A stretch of DNA of 31,472 nucleotides from Clostridiales bacterium (lineage in GTDB: Bacteria; Bacillota; Clostridia; Lachnospirales; WQUN01), in NCBI GenBank assembly GCA_031269415.1, contig JAISZF010000274.1, forward strand, positions 1 through 31,472. Direction: 5' to 3'. A program made the position numbers and the translations under genes. The notes beneath the pieces are model-generated. The model ran no database searches, had not been told where the DNA came from, and saw only the letters and a list, made by a program, of their open reading frames with translations. This document shows, one piece after another, positions 24,153-31,472 of this stretch. How positions within the stretch are numbered: position 1 is the stretch's first letter; the number at the start of each line of letters is the position of its first letter.

Positions 24153-24166
24153 ACTCGCGATAGTGT

Positions 24167-24880
24167 CTATACGGTTTTTTCTTCCAATACCACGGCCCTT
24201 GACCTATGTATATCGATAATATCGCTTATATTATTATTATCAAACAGCTCAAACAACTCCTCAGCGCTGTGTTCCTGCCTGTAGGCCGCCTCATCTATAT
24301 ACAGCGGCAGAACCGTGAAAAAATACACGACCTTTCCCGACGATACATCCAGCATGGAAAACGCGTCGCGGTCGGTGTCGCTGGGGAGCATTCGGGTCGC
24401 GCCCAATGTAAAACAGCTCAGTTCAGTATTGTACGCGAAGGCTTCCCCGTCTTCCTTCCCCTTAATAAGCCTGCCGTAGAACAGCCATGTGTCGTGTTCC
24501 CGAGGGTATCTGGCCAGCTTTTTTAGCCATTCGATAGGCCAGTAATTCTCCGGCCTGCGATCCAGCGTCCAGTAAAACGGCAGGTGCAGCATAATCTCCG
24601 CGTATTCATAGCCCTCCATATCCGGCGGCACACGCATGGGCCGGCTGCTCATACCTTGCGTAAACAAAGTATAACAGGGCCTCTCGATAGTCGGGCTGAC
24701 TATGTATATATCAATGCCGTCTTTGTCGTCTGTCAGAACGCTGTCAGCTTTGCCGAAATATGTTTCAAAATGTTCTATTATAGTTTTCTGTTCCGCACGC
24801 TGCGATGGATGCTTCTGCTTGCCGAAATCCCAGCGTTCCACAAGCAGTTTCTTTAGTTTTTTTAATAATGAAGACAACAC
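24167..24880 (-). CDS. Suppressor of fused (SUFU) domain protein
   Basis: About 237 residues with the bacterial SUFU domain (PF05076). Recognisable blocks are HFETYFGKADSVLTDDKDGI, DIYIVSPTIERPCYTLFTQG, EGYEYAEIMLHLPFYWTLD, RPENYWPIEWLKKLARYP, HDTWLFYGRLI and the C-terminal HSAEELFELFDNN. In animals SUFU binds Gli factors; in bacteria the domain occurs in stand-alone proteins that may act in toxin-immunity systems, and no function can be fixed here. The frame is open from GTG 24886, but AAGGAG (24886-24891) overlaps that codon; GTG 24880, five bases further on, or TTG 24877 is more likely. It is convergent with valS and divergent from the V-ATPase operon. No toxin gene is adjacent. Confidence 0.85.
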   Translation of the reverse strand: MLSSLLKKLKKLLVERWDFGKQKHPSQRAEQKTIIEHFETYFGKADSVLTDDKDGIDIYIVSPTIERPCYTLFTQGMSSRPMRVPPDMEGYEYAEIMLHLPFYWTLDRRPENYWPIEWLKKLARYPREHDTWLFYGRLIKGKEDGEAFAYNTELSCFTLGATRMLPSDTDRDAFSMLDVSSGKVVYFFTVLPLYIDEAAYRQEHSAEELFELFDNNNISDIIDIHRSRAVVLEEKTV

Positions 24881-24908
24881 GCACACTCCTTTGTTAGCCG
24901 CTTATGCC

Positions 24909-24936
24909 ATGATAGTATCCAGTTTTTGTATTGTAA
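24909..24936 (-). promoter_or_regulatory. Possible promoter of the SUFU gene
   Basis: On the minus strand TTACAA (24931-24936), a 16-base spacer, TATCAT (24909-24914). It is the best match upstream of the SUFU start, but the boxes are only moderate. The rest of the 256-base divergent gap (24881-25136) holds the V-ATPase promoter and no gene. Confidence 0.4.
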
Positions 24937-25075
24937 CAGATTAAGTTCAGCTTTTCCACTGTTTATTAGACGGATAATATGGCTGAAATTGACAGCAAGG
25001 GACGTTTTTCTAAGTTTGACGCGATTTACCCCAAAATTTGACTTATTAAATAAGGAAGGACAATATTACAATGTC

Positions 25076-25104
25076 TTTCCAAACGTGGGGGAGTATAGTA
25101 TAAT
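25076..25104 (+). promoter_or_regulatory. Promoter of the V/A-type ATPase operon
   Basis: TTTCCA (25076-25081), a 17-base spacer, TATAAT (25099-25104, perfect). The CGGAGGTGG ribosome site and ATG 25137 follow. A second possible start is TTGACT at 25039-25044 with TATTAC 18 bases further. Confidence 0.65.
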
Positions 25105-25136
25105 ATCGGCTGTTATGAATTAATCGGAGGTGGATT

Positions 25137-25448
25137 ATGTCGCTGGACGCGTTTGAAAAGGTTCAGTCGGCGGAGTCGCGGGCTTTGGAGATTATTAACG
25201 CCGCAAAGCGCGAGGCGGCGGCGATTATTGCGGAAGCGGAGCGGGAAGCTGTCAGGATTACGGGCGAGGCGGAGCGCGTTTCCAGGGAAACGGCGGCCAA
25301 GCGTTTAGACGAGGCCGGTCGCGAAAGCCAAAGTTTGCTTGAGGCGTCACTGGCCGATCTGAGCGAGGAAAAGGAAGCCGTTATCAACAGGGCAAAAACA
25401 CGCGAACAGGCCGCCGTAGACAGGATTTTGGAAGCTATTGCCGGCTGA
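25137..25448 (+). CDS. V/A-type ATPase peripheral stalk subunit G/H
   Basis: A 103-residue protein, almost entirely a charged Ala/Glu/Arg-rich helix (AAAIIAEAEREAVRITGEAE), as expected for the small stalk subunit (G/H, NtpF in Enterococcus hirae, AhaH in archaea) that pairs with subunit E in the peripheral stalk. It is the first gene of the operon, and its position directly before subunit I fixes the assignment more than its own sequence does. The ATG follows CGGAGGTGG. Confidence 0.85.
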   Translation: MSLDAFEKVQSAESRALEIINAAKREAAAIIAEAEREAVRITGEAERVSRETAAKRLDEAGRESQSLLEASLADLSEEKEAVINRAKTREQAAVDRILEAIAG

Positions 25449-25460
25449 AAGGAGCAGTAG

Positions 25461-27470
25461 ATGGCGGTCGTAAAAATGAACGGGTTCCGGCTTGCCGCGA
25501 TGCGGCGGGACAGAAAGCGTATACTGGAATTCCTGCAGTATAAAGGCGTTACCGAAATAAAGGAATCGAACTTTACAGGCGAGGCGTTTTCCAAGGTAGA
25601 CACGCACAACGACTACATATATTACCTGAAAAACTCCGAACGGGCGGCAAAAGCGGTAAAAGCGCTGGACGAAAGATTTCCCCGGCAAAAGTCCGCGCTG
25701 GCTTTTTTAGAAGGCAGAAAGGCCATATCGCCTGAAGCGATAGTATCGGCGGCTGAAAACGCCTCGGATTTAATGAAATCAGCGGAAACGGTTCTCTCCC
25801 ATGTAGATGAGATAATTGAAGCACGGGCTAAGATCGCGCAGTGCGAGACGCATGAGGCGATTCTGACTTCATGGGAAGCCCTGCCGGTTTCCGAAACATT
25901 TCAGGGCACGGCGTATACGGCGGCGTTTATCGGCTCATTGTCCGGCGCGCGCACGGAGCAATCCGTACTCGATCTGATCGGCCGCGATCTCGCGCCCGTT
26001 CACGCGGAGATTATATATACGTCGCCCGAGCAGACAAATCTATTTATTATCGCCCCGCGGGCAATGGGAGACGACTTGGGAAAGCGGCTCGCCGGCATAG
26101 GCTTTACCAAACCCGCAGCGCCGGAACAGGATAAACCGCCGGGCGAGCGCAAACGCGATCTGGAAGGCGTCCGGGCGGAGCTTGAAGCCTCGATAAACAA
26201 AATGGAGAGCGAACTGAAGGAGTTGGCTCGGCTGGCGCCTGATCTGGAGACGACGGAGGACTATTACGCCATGCGCGCGGAAAAGTACCGAGTCATAAAC
26301 CGCTTGGCGCAGTCTAAACACACATTTATTTTGGAGGGCTATGTGCCGGAGCGTGACGTTGAAGCTCTCAAACAGGCGTTAGAAAAAAATTTCACCCTGT
26401 CGTTTGAAGTGTTTGAGGTTGACGAGGGGGAAGCGCCGGTATATCTGGAGAACGCCAAATACGTGAGCGCTTTGACAGGAGTGCTGGAAAGCTACAGCAT
26501 GCCAGGGGCGGGCGAGTTTGACCCGCTTCCCGTAATGAGCTTTTTTTATTACCTGATGTTCGGCCTGATGTTCTCCGACGCGGGTTACGGGCTGATCTTG
26601 GCCGGCGCGTGCGGCTTCTGCCTGTGGAAATTCAAGAATATGGACGAGAACTGGAAGAGTAATCTGCGTATGTTCTTAATGTGCGGCGTATCCACCGTGT
26701 TCTGGGGCGTTGTATTTTCCAGCTATTTCGGTGACGTGGTCAGCGTATTCTCCCGCGTGTTCCTTGGCCGCGAGGTCAGCATACCTCCCCTGTGGTTCGC
26801 GCCTTTGGATAAACCCATGCTCCTGTTAATGTTCTGTCTGGGCTTGGGCATTATTCACCTTTCCGCCGGGTACCTGCTGAAAGCGCGTCATCTGATCGCG
26901 CGCGGGAAACCGATGGACGCGCTGTTTGACTCGTTTTTTCCGCTGCTGCTGATGTATCCGCTGGTTATCGTGTTCATGGGAAGCGAGATGTTCGGCGATA
27001 TGGTCGGGTTCCGGCTGAGCCTGCCGGGTTGGTTAAACAGCGGATTATTATGGGCCGCCCTCTTGGGCATGGCGGGAATCGCGCTGACCGCTGGCCGGGC
27101 AAGCCGGGGCGCGGGCAGGTATATTTCCGGACTGTACGCGCTGTATAATACGCTCGCCGGGTGGCTCTCCGACACGCTTTCTTATTCCCGTCTGCTGGCG
27201 CTGGGTTTGGCGACGGGCGTTATAGCCTCCGTCATGAATCAGTTGGGTTCAATGGCCGGCGGCGGGCCAATAGGTTTTATTCTGTTCATCCTGGTGTTCG
27301 CGATAGGGCAGGCTTTGAATTTCGGTATTAATGTGCTGGGGGCGTATGTTCACTCCAACCGTCTGGCGTATGTCGAGTTCTTCGGCAAGTTTTACGAGGG
27401 CGGCGGGCGGAAATTCAAGCCCTTCGGCGTTCATACAAAGCATATAAAAATTGAGGAGGCGGTAAAGTAA
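25461..27470 (+). CDS. ntpI: V/A-type ATPase membrane subunit I (a-type)
   Basis: This large stator subunit forms the ion half-channels against the K ring and anchors the peripheral stalks. The 669 residues split into a soluble N-terminal half (about 1-345, with coiled-coil arms, start MAVVKMNGFRLAAMRRDRK) and a membrane half with about seven to eight segments. The membrane half begins near residue 351 with the conserved FDPLPVMSFFYYLMFGLMFSDAGYG (about 351-375) and continues through FFPLLLMYPLVIVFMG and the DTLSYSRLLALGLATGVIA block, whose Arg belongs to the ion path in this family. AAAGGAG precedes the ATG, 12 bases after the first gene. The stop overlaps the start of ntpK by one base (TAATG). 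Confidence 0.95.
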   Translation: MAVVKMNGFRLAAMRRDRKRILEFLQYKGVTEIKESNFTGEAFSKVDTHNDYIYYLKNSERAAKAVKALDERFPRQKSALAFLEGRKAISPEAIVSAAENASDLMKSAETVLSHVDEIIEARAKIAQCETHEAILTSWEALPVSETFQGTAYTAAFIGSLSGARTEQSVLDLIGRDLAPVHAEIIYTSPEQTNLFIIAPRAMGDDLGKRLAGIGFTKPAAPEQDKPPGERKRDLEGVRAELEASINKMESELKELARLAPDLETTEDYYAMRAEKYRVINRLAQSKHTFILEGYVPERDVEALKQALEKNFTLSFEVFEVDEGEAPVYLENAKYVSALTGVLESYSMPGAGEFDPLPVMSFFYYLMFGLMFSDAGYGLILAGACGFCLWKFKNMDENWKSNLRMFLMCGVSTVFWGVVFSSYFGDVVSVFSRVFLGREVSIPPLWFAPLDKPMLLLMFCLGLGIIHLSAGYLLKARHLIARGKPMDALFDSFFPLLLMYPLVIVFMGSEMFGDMVGFRLSLPGWLNSGLLWAALLGMAGIALTAGRASRGAGRYISGLYALYNTLAGWLSDTLSYSRLLALGLATGVIASVMNQLGSMAGGGPIGFILFILVFAIGQALNFGINVLGAYVHSNRLAYVEFFGKFYEGGGRKFKPFGVHTKHIKIEEAVK

Positions 27471-27952
27471 TGGATAAACTGGGTATTGCTTTCGCGATGT
27501 TGGGAATGGCAATCGCGTCGTTTTTACCGGGCTGGGGTTCGGCGAAGGGCGTGGGCATGGCCGGGCAGAGCGCCGCGGCGGCTGTCACGGAAGACCCCGA
27601 TATCTTCAGTAAGGTGCTGATTTTGCAGCTCCTGCCGGGTACGCAGGGTATATACGGATTGTTAATCGCGTTCATGACTATGTCGCAGTTGGGCCTGTTT
27701 GGCGTTCCCGCGGAGGTTAGTCTGGCAAAGGGGCTGGCTTATTTGGCCGCGTGCCTGCCGATAGGCATTGTAGGTCTGTTTTCCGCCATTCATCAGGCAA
27801 AGGTCTCCATCGCCTCTATAAACCTGCTGGCGAAACGCCCCGATCAGTTGAGCAAAGGCATGGTTATGCCCGCGCTGGTTGAAACCTATGCCATACTGGC
27901 GCTGCTGATCAGTTTGCTGTCGGTTATTAATGTCGGAAAGATAGCGATATGA
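27470..27952 (+). CDS. ntpK: V/A-type ATPase rotor ring subunit K, Na+-type
   Basis: A 160-residue proteolipid with four membrane helices, that is two fused hairpins as in Enterococcus hirae NtpK. It aligns closely with it by eye (GSAKGVGMxG, LILQLLPGTQGxYG, MVETYAIL). All five residues that bind Na+ in the E. hirae ring (Leu61, Thr64, Gln65, Gln110, Glu139) have counterparts here: Leu55, Thr58, Gln59, Gln109 and Glu138. Only the second hairpin carries the ion-binding Glu, as in V-type rings. A Na+-translocating ring is therefore likely. The start overlaps ntpI by one base; the stop overlaps ntpE (ATGA). Confidence 0.96.
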   Translation: MDKLGIAFAMLGMAIASFLPGWGSAKGVGMAGQSAAAAVTEDPDIFSKVLILQLLPGTQGIYGLLIAFMTMSQLGLFGVPAEVSLAKGLAYLAACLPIGIVGLFSAIHQAKVSIASINLLAKRPDQLSKGMVMPALVETYAILALLISLLSVINVGKIAI

Positions 27953-28542
27953 CCGGGCTGGACAAAATAATTGAGGAGATTCTGGCCGAAGCGCGGGCCG
28001 AGGCGGAAAACACGCTGACCGCTGCGAGAGCCGAGGCGGAGAAGATTGTCGGTCAGGCGCGTATTGAAGCCGAGGCGGAAGTGAGCGCCGCTAAAGCTGA
28101 AACCGATAATCGCGTTCTCACCCTGACCGAAAGCCGGGAGGCCGCGTTTCAACTGCGCAGAAGGCAGGCCGTGCTGGAGGGCCGGCAGAACGCTCTGGAG
28201 GAAACGCTGACAGCCGCGAGGCAGGCGCTGATCGATCAGCCGGACAACGAATATTTCGCGTTTATCCTGAAACTGGCTGCGGCGAGGGCGGAACCCGGCG
28301 AAGGGGTACTGCTGTTTAACGCGAGGGACAGGGCGAGAACCCCGAAGGATTTTCAGCATCTGTTGAACCTGGCTTTGCCGGAGGGTAAAACACTGTCCGT
28401 ATCGGATTCACCGGTTCGCATAGACGGCGGGTTTGTGCTGAAGTACGGCGAAGTGGAAGAAAACTGTTCCTTTTCCGCCATCTTCAGGGACAGACGTGAT
28501 GAGTTTATAGACATCATTCGCGGAATAGTCATCGAGGGGTGA
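27949..28542 (+). CDS. ntpE: V/A-type ATPase peripheral stalk subunit E
   Basis: A 197-residue protein. The N-terminal half (about 1-95) is a long Ala/Glu-rich helix that should pair with the G/H subunit; the C-terminal half is globular and ends in IDGGFVLKYGEVEENCSFSA and DEFIDIIRGIV, the typical E-subunit end that grips the A3B3 head. Its start overlaps the ntpK stop by four bases, so translation is coupled. The length is normal for the family. Confidence 0.93.
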   Translation: MTGLDKIIEEILAEARAEAENTLTAARAEAEKIVGQARIEAEAEVSAAKAETDNRVLTLTESREAAFQLRRRQAVLEGRQNALEETLTAARQALIDQPDNEYFAFILKLAAARAEPGEGVLLFNARDRARTPKDFQHLLNLALPEGKTLSVSDSPVRIDGGFVLKYGEVEENCSFSAIFRDRRDEFIDIIRGIVIEG

Positions 28543-28546
28543 GCGG

Positions 28547-29521
28547 ATGCCGGAGGATTATATTTACGCGGTGACGCGGATACATATCCGCGAACGGAAC
28601 CTGTTAAACGGCGCCGATATAGACGCGCTGTCTTCCGCCAAGAGCTTTTCCGAGGCTCTAAGCCTGCTGGCCGCCAAAGGCTGGGAAACACAGCTTGTTT
28701 CCGGCGGAGATACGGAAGCGTTGATCAATACGGAATACGAAAAGACCTGGGCGCTGATCGCGGAAGCCGCCGGGCAGGTTGAGGAATTGAACATCTTCCG
28801 CCGGACCAGGGACTTCCATAATTTAAAGGCAGCCATAAAACTCACTTATACCGGAGAGCCCTCGCACAGCCGGGCGCGTTATTTTTTAGATTACGGGCTG
28901 ACGCCCACGGAACGTATTATCCAAGCGGCGGACAATCGCGAATTTTCCCTGCTGCCCGATTATCTGGCAAAGGCCGGCAAAGAAGCGTGGGAAGCGCTGG
29001 TTAACACGGGCAACGGGCAGTTGTGTGAAATCGTGATAGACCGAGCGGCTCTGGAAGATTTGGATCGCGAGGGCAAGGCTTCCGGAAACCCCCTCATAAG
29101 GCGATACGCGACGTTTACCGTGGATACGGCGAATATCAAAGCGGCTGCGCGCTGCCATCTGCTGAGTCGAGGCTGTAAATTTCTGGAACATGTGGTCGCG
29201 GAAGGCGGATCGCTGAACAGAAAAGGGCTTATCGACGCGGCTCTGGGCGACGGTTATGAGATTGGCAAGTTTCTGAGCGGCACGCCTTACGAGGGCGCGG
29301 CTTCAACCGAATCATCGGGCGCGTTTGAACGCTGGCGCAACGATGAACTGATAAGGATGATCCGTCCGCAGGCAAAAGCCTATTCAGGCGTGGAACCGCT
29401 GGCGGCCTATATCCTCGCGCGTGAGAACGAGATAGCCATGGCCCGCCTCATACTCAGCTCGAAGGCTGTGGGCTTAAGCGAGAGCGCCGTTAAGGAAAGG
29501 CTGGGCCTGACATATGTATAA
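28547..29521 (+). CDS. ntpC: V/A-type ATPase subunit C (d-type, rotor socket)
   Basis: A 324-residue, all-helical protein of the AC39/NtpC family, which sits on the K ring and holds the central axle. Typical blocks are YIYAVTRIHIRERNLLNG at the start, RRTRDFHNLKAAIKLTYTG in the middle, and EPLAAYILARENEIAMARLI near the C-terminus. The GAGGGGTGA ribosome site overlaps the end of ntpE, and the coding region ends eight bases inside the next gene. No oddities. Confidence 0.94.
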   Translation: MPEDYIYAVTRIHIRERNLLNGADIDALSSAKSFSEALSLLAAKGWETQLVSGGDTEALINTEYEKTWALIAEAAGQVEELNIFRRTRDFHNLKAAIKLTYTGEPSHSRARYFLDYGLTPTERIIQAADNREFSLLPDYLAKAGKEAWEALVNTGNGQLCEIVIDRAALEDLDREGKASGNPLIRRYATFTVDTANIKAAARCHLLSRGCKFLEHVVAEGGSLNRKGLIDAALGDGYEIGKFLSGTPYEGAASTESSGAFERWRNDELIRMIRPQAKAYSGVEPLAAYILARENEIAMARLILSSKAVGLSESAVKERLGLTYV

Positions 29522-29846
29522 AGCGGCTGTAATGGGCGATCACGACAGCGTTTACGGGTTCGCGGCGGTCGGGCTGGACGTTATTCCGACGGAGGAAAAC
29601 GCGTCCGCCGGACGTAGGCTGCGCGAGCTGGCCGAGGGCGGCTACGCGGTTATTTATATAACAGAGCGCCTTTATAAATTTTTGGAGACGGATATCGCCG
29701 AGTACCAGGAATCCGTGCTGCCCGCTATTATTCCCATCCCCGGGGCTTCAGGCAGTTCGGGCATGGGAGTTGTAATGGTGAAAAAGAGCGTGGAGCGCGC
29801 GGTCGGCTCCGATATCCTCTTCGGCGGCGAGAAAGGGGGAAGTTGA
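29514..29846 (+). CDS. V/A-type ATPase subunit F
   Basis: A 110-residue protein with the short Rossmann-like fold of subunit F (NtpG in Enterococcus hirae): start YKAAVMGDHDSVYGFAAVGL, then GYAVIYITERLY (about 43-54), and LPAIIPIPGASGSSGMGV in the C-terminal part. With subunit D it forms the central axle and adjusts ATPase activity. The gene lies between C and A as in other Firmicute operons. It overlaps ntpC by eight bases, its ribosome site is weak, and it probably relies on coupling. Confidence 0.93.
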   Translation: MYKAAVMGDHDSVYGFAAVGLDVIPTEENASAGRRLRELAEGGYAVIYITERLYKFLETDIAEYQESVLPAIIPIPGASGSSGMGVVMVKKSVERAVGSDILFGGEKGGS

Positions 29847-31472
29847 TTGGAAGCGGCGGGTATTATACGTAAAGTAGCCGGACCGCTGGTTGTGGCGGAA
29901 CGGATGAAGTCCGCGAACATGTTCGACGTGGTGCGCGTGTCCGAAAACCGGCTGATCGGCGAAATCATAGAGTTGCGCGGCGACAGGGCAAGTATACAGG
30001 TCTACGAGGAAACCAGCGGCATCGCGCCCGGAGCGCCTGTGGAATCCATGGGCATGCCCCTTTCCGTGGAATTGGGCCCGGGTTTGTTAAAGAGTATATA
30101 TGACGGCATTCAGCGCCCGCTGGAAGCTATTAAGCGCGTAAGCGGGAACAGGCTGGCCAGGGGCGTGGAAGCGCCCAGCCTGGACAGGGAAAAGGTCTGG
30201 CGTTTTATCCCATCCGTTTCGGCGGGCGATAATGTGACCGGCGGCGATATAATCGGCGTAGTTCAAGAAACCGAGGTTGTGGAGCATAAGATAATGATCC
30301 CGCCGAGGATTAAGGGTGTAATAAAGTCGATCTCCGAAGGGGATTACACGGTTGATCAAACTGTCGCCGTTGTTTCAAGCGAAGAGGGCGACGCGGAGAT
30401 CACGCTGATGCAGAAATGGCCGGTGCGCATGGGCCGTCCGTATAGAACCAAACTCAGCCCGGATGTGCCGCTGATAACGGGCCAAAGGGTTATCGACACA
30501 CTGTTTCCCGTGGCTAAAGGCGGCACGGCGGCTGTTCCCGGACCTTTCGGCAGCGGTAAGACCGTTGTTCAGCATCAGCTAGCCAAGTGGGCGGATGTGG
30601 ACATAGTCGTGTACATCGGCTGCGGCGAGCGCGGTAACGAGATGACGGACGTTCTGCTTGAATTTCCGGAGCTGAAAGACCCCAAGAGCGGCAAGAGCCT
30701 GATGGAACGCACGGTGCTTATCGCCAACACCTCCGACATGCCGGTGGCCGCGCGAGAGGCCAGCGTGTACACGGGCATTACAATCGCCGAGTACTACCGC
30801 GACATGGGTTATTCCGTTGCGCTGATGGCGGATTCCACCTCGCGCTGGGCCGAAGCCATGCGCGAGATGTCGGGACGGTTGGAGGAAATGCCCGGCGAGG
30901 AGGGCTACCCCGCGTATTTGGGCAGTCGGCTGGCGCAGTTCTACGAACGCGCGGGCCGCGTCATTACACTCGGCGCGGACGGGAGAGAAGGCGCGCTTTC
31001 CGTTATCGGGGCGGTGTCGCCGTCCGGCGGTGATATATCCGAGCCTGTCACCCAGGCCACGCTGCGCATAGTCAAGGTGTTCTGGAGCCTGGACTCGCAA
31101 CTGGCGTACTCCAGGCATTTCCCCGCTATTAACTGGCTGACCAGCTATTCGCTGTATCTGGACGATATGGGCGGATGGTTCAACAGCCAAGTCCATCCGG
31201 ATTGGATGAAGCGGCGCGCCAGGATTATGCTGCTGCTGCAGGAAGAGAGCGAATTGGACGAAATCGTCCGTCTGGTCGGCATAGACGCGCTGTCCGCGCC
31301 GGATCGCCTGAAACTGGAAGCCGCGCGCAGCATCCGCGAGGATTTCCTCCACCAGGACGCGTTCCACGAGGTCGATACCTATACCCCGCTGGAAAAACAG
31401 TACGCCATGATGGGGCTTGTGTTAAATTATTATGAGATGGCTTCCAACGCGCTGGACAACGGCGCCGACATA
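29847..31472 (+). CDS. ntpA: V/A-type ATPase catalytic subunit A (3' end outside window)
   Basis: This catalytic ATP-binding subunit forms the A3B3 head with subunit B. The start is TTG 29847, directly after the TGA of subunit F, with GGGGG seven bases upstream; the family N-terminus (AAGIIRKVAGPLVVAERM) begins at once. The frame stays open to the last base, giving 542 residues of about 590. Visible features are the N-terminal barrel, the non-homologous insertion of A subunits (about 110-185, with PSLDREKVWRFIP), Walker A GPFGSGKT (232-239, Lys238), IGCGERGNEMTDVL, Walker B-like MADSTSRWAEAMRE, and SPSGGDISEPVTQATLRIVK. The B and D subunits should follow downstream. Confidence 0.97.
   Translation, partial: MEAAGIIRKVAGPLVVAERMKSANMFDVVRVSENRLIGEIIELRGDRASIQVYEETSGIAPGAPVESMGMPLSVELGPGLLKSIYDGIQRPLEAIKRVSGNRLARGVEAPSLDREKVWRFIPSVSAGDNVTGGDIIGVVQETEVVEHKIMIPPRIKGVIKSISEGDYTVDQTVAVVSSEEGDAEITLMQKWPVRMGRPYRTKLSPDVPLITGQRVIDTLFPVAKGGTAAVPGPFGSGKTVVQHQLAKWADVDIVVYIGCGERGNEMTDVLLEFPELKDPKSGKSLMERTVLIANTSDMPVAAREASVYTGITIAEYYRDMGYSVALMADSTSRWAEAMREMSGRLEEMPGEEGYPAYLGSRLAQFYERAGRVITLGADGREGALSVIGAVSPSGGDISEPVTQATLRIVKVFWSLDSQLAYSRHFPAINWLTSYSLYLDDMGGWFNSQVHPDWMKRRARIMLLLQEESELDEIVRLVGIDALSAPDRLKLEAARSIREDFLHQDAFHEVDTYTPLEKQYAMMGLVLNYYEMASNALDNGADI

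Overview
The window looks like chromosomal DNA from an anaerobic Gram-positive bacterium of the class Clostridia with a fairly GC-rich genome. The evidence is Shine-Dalgarno sites of the AGGAGG type, lepA-hemW coupling, an exported pullulanase with S-layer homology (SLH) repeats, an exported protein with a SipW-type signal peptide, a YesN-type response regulator remnant, and a V/A-type ATPase operon whose K subunit carries the Na+-binding residues known from Enterococcus hirae. No rRNA, tRNA, CRISPR array, insertion sequence or phage gene was seen. Species cannot be named from the sequence alone.

Layout. (1) 1-540: decayed remnant of an AAA-ATPase-like/PD-(D/E)XK family gene, closed by a bidirectional terminator. 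(2) 619-4221, minus strand: operon lepA - hemW - ThuA-like protein from a good sigma-A-type promoter; hemW carries an apparent one-base deletion. (3) 4474-12965, plus strand: two large exported proteins, each with its own promoter. The first is a 1762-residue type I pullulanase with several starch-binding modules, Ig-like domains and a C-terminal SLH anchor. The second is a roughly 951-residue protein joining a SipW-type N-terminal exoprotein region to a complete S8 subtilase and then a 30-bp tandem-repeat stalk. (4) 13053-13457: response-regulator pseudogene with an internal stop and no output domain. (5) 13656-14690, minus: membrane-anchored M23 peptidase. (6) 14935-24133, plus: tightly packed uvrB - uvrA - dcd - membrane coiled-coil protein of unknown function - valS. 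(7) 24167-24880, minus: suppressor-of-fused domain protein. (8) 25137 to the end, plus: V/A-type ATPase operon in the order G/H-I-K-E-C-F-A, with subunit A cut by the window edge.

How they work together: the pullulanase would cut alpha-1,6 branches of starch or glycogen at the cell surface. The subtilase is probably also extracellular. The uvrBA genes repair bulky DNA lesions, and Dcd in the same unit feeds dUMP/dTTP synthesis. The V-type ATPase probably pumps or uses Na+. Three genes or gene remnants are broken (1-540, hemW, 13053-13457). For hemW a sequencing or assembly error is as likely as true decay.

The best candidate for something under-described is the exported SipW-type/subtilase/repeat-stalk fusion at 10110-12965. 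The uncharacterised coiled-coil membrane protein inside the uvrBA-dcd-valS unit comes second. No clearly new multi-gene system (defence, secretion or biosynthetic) could be supported.
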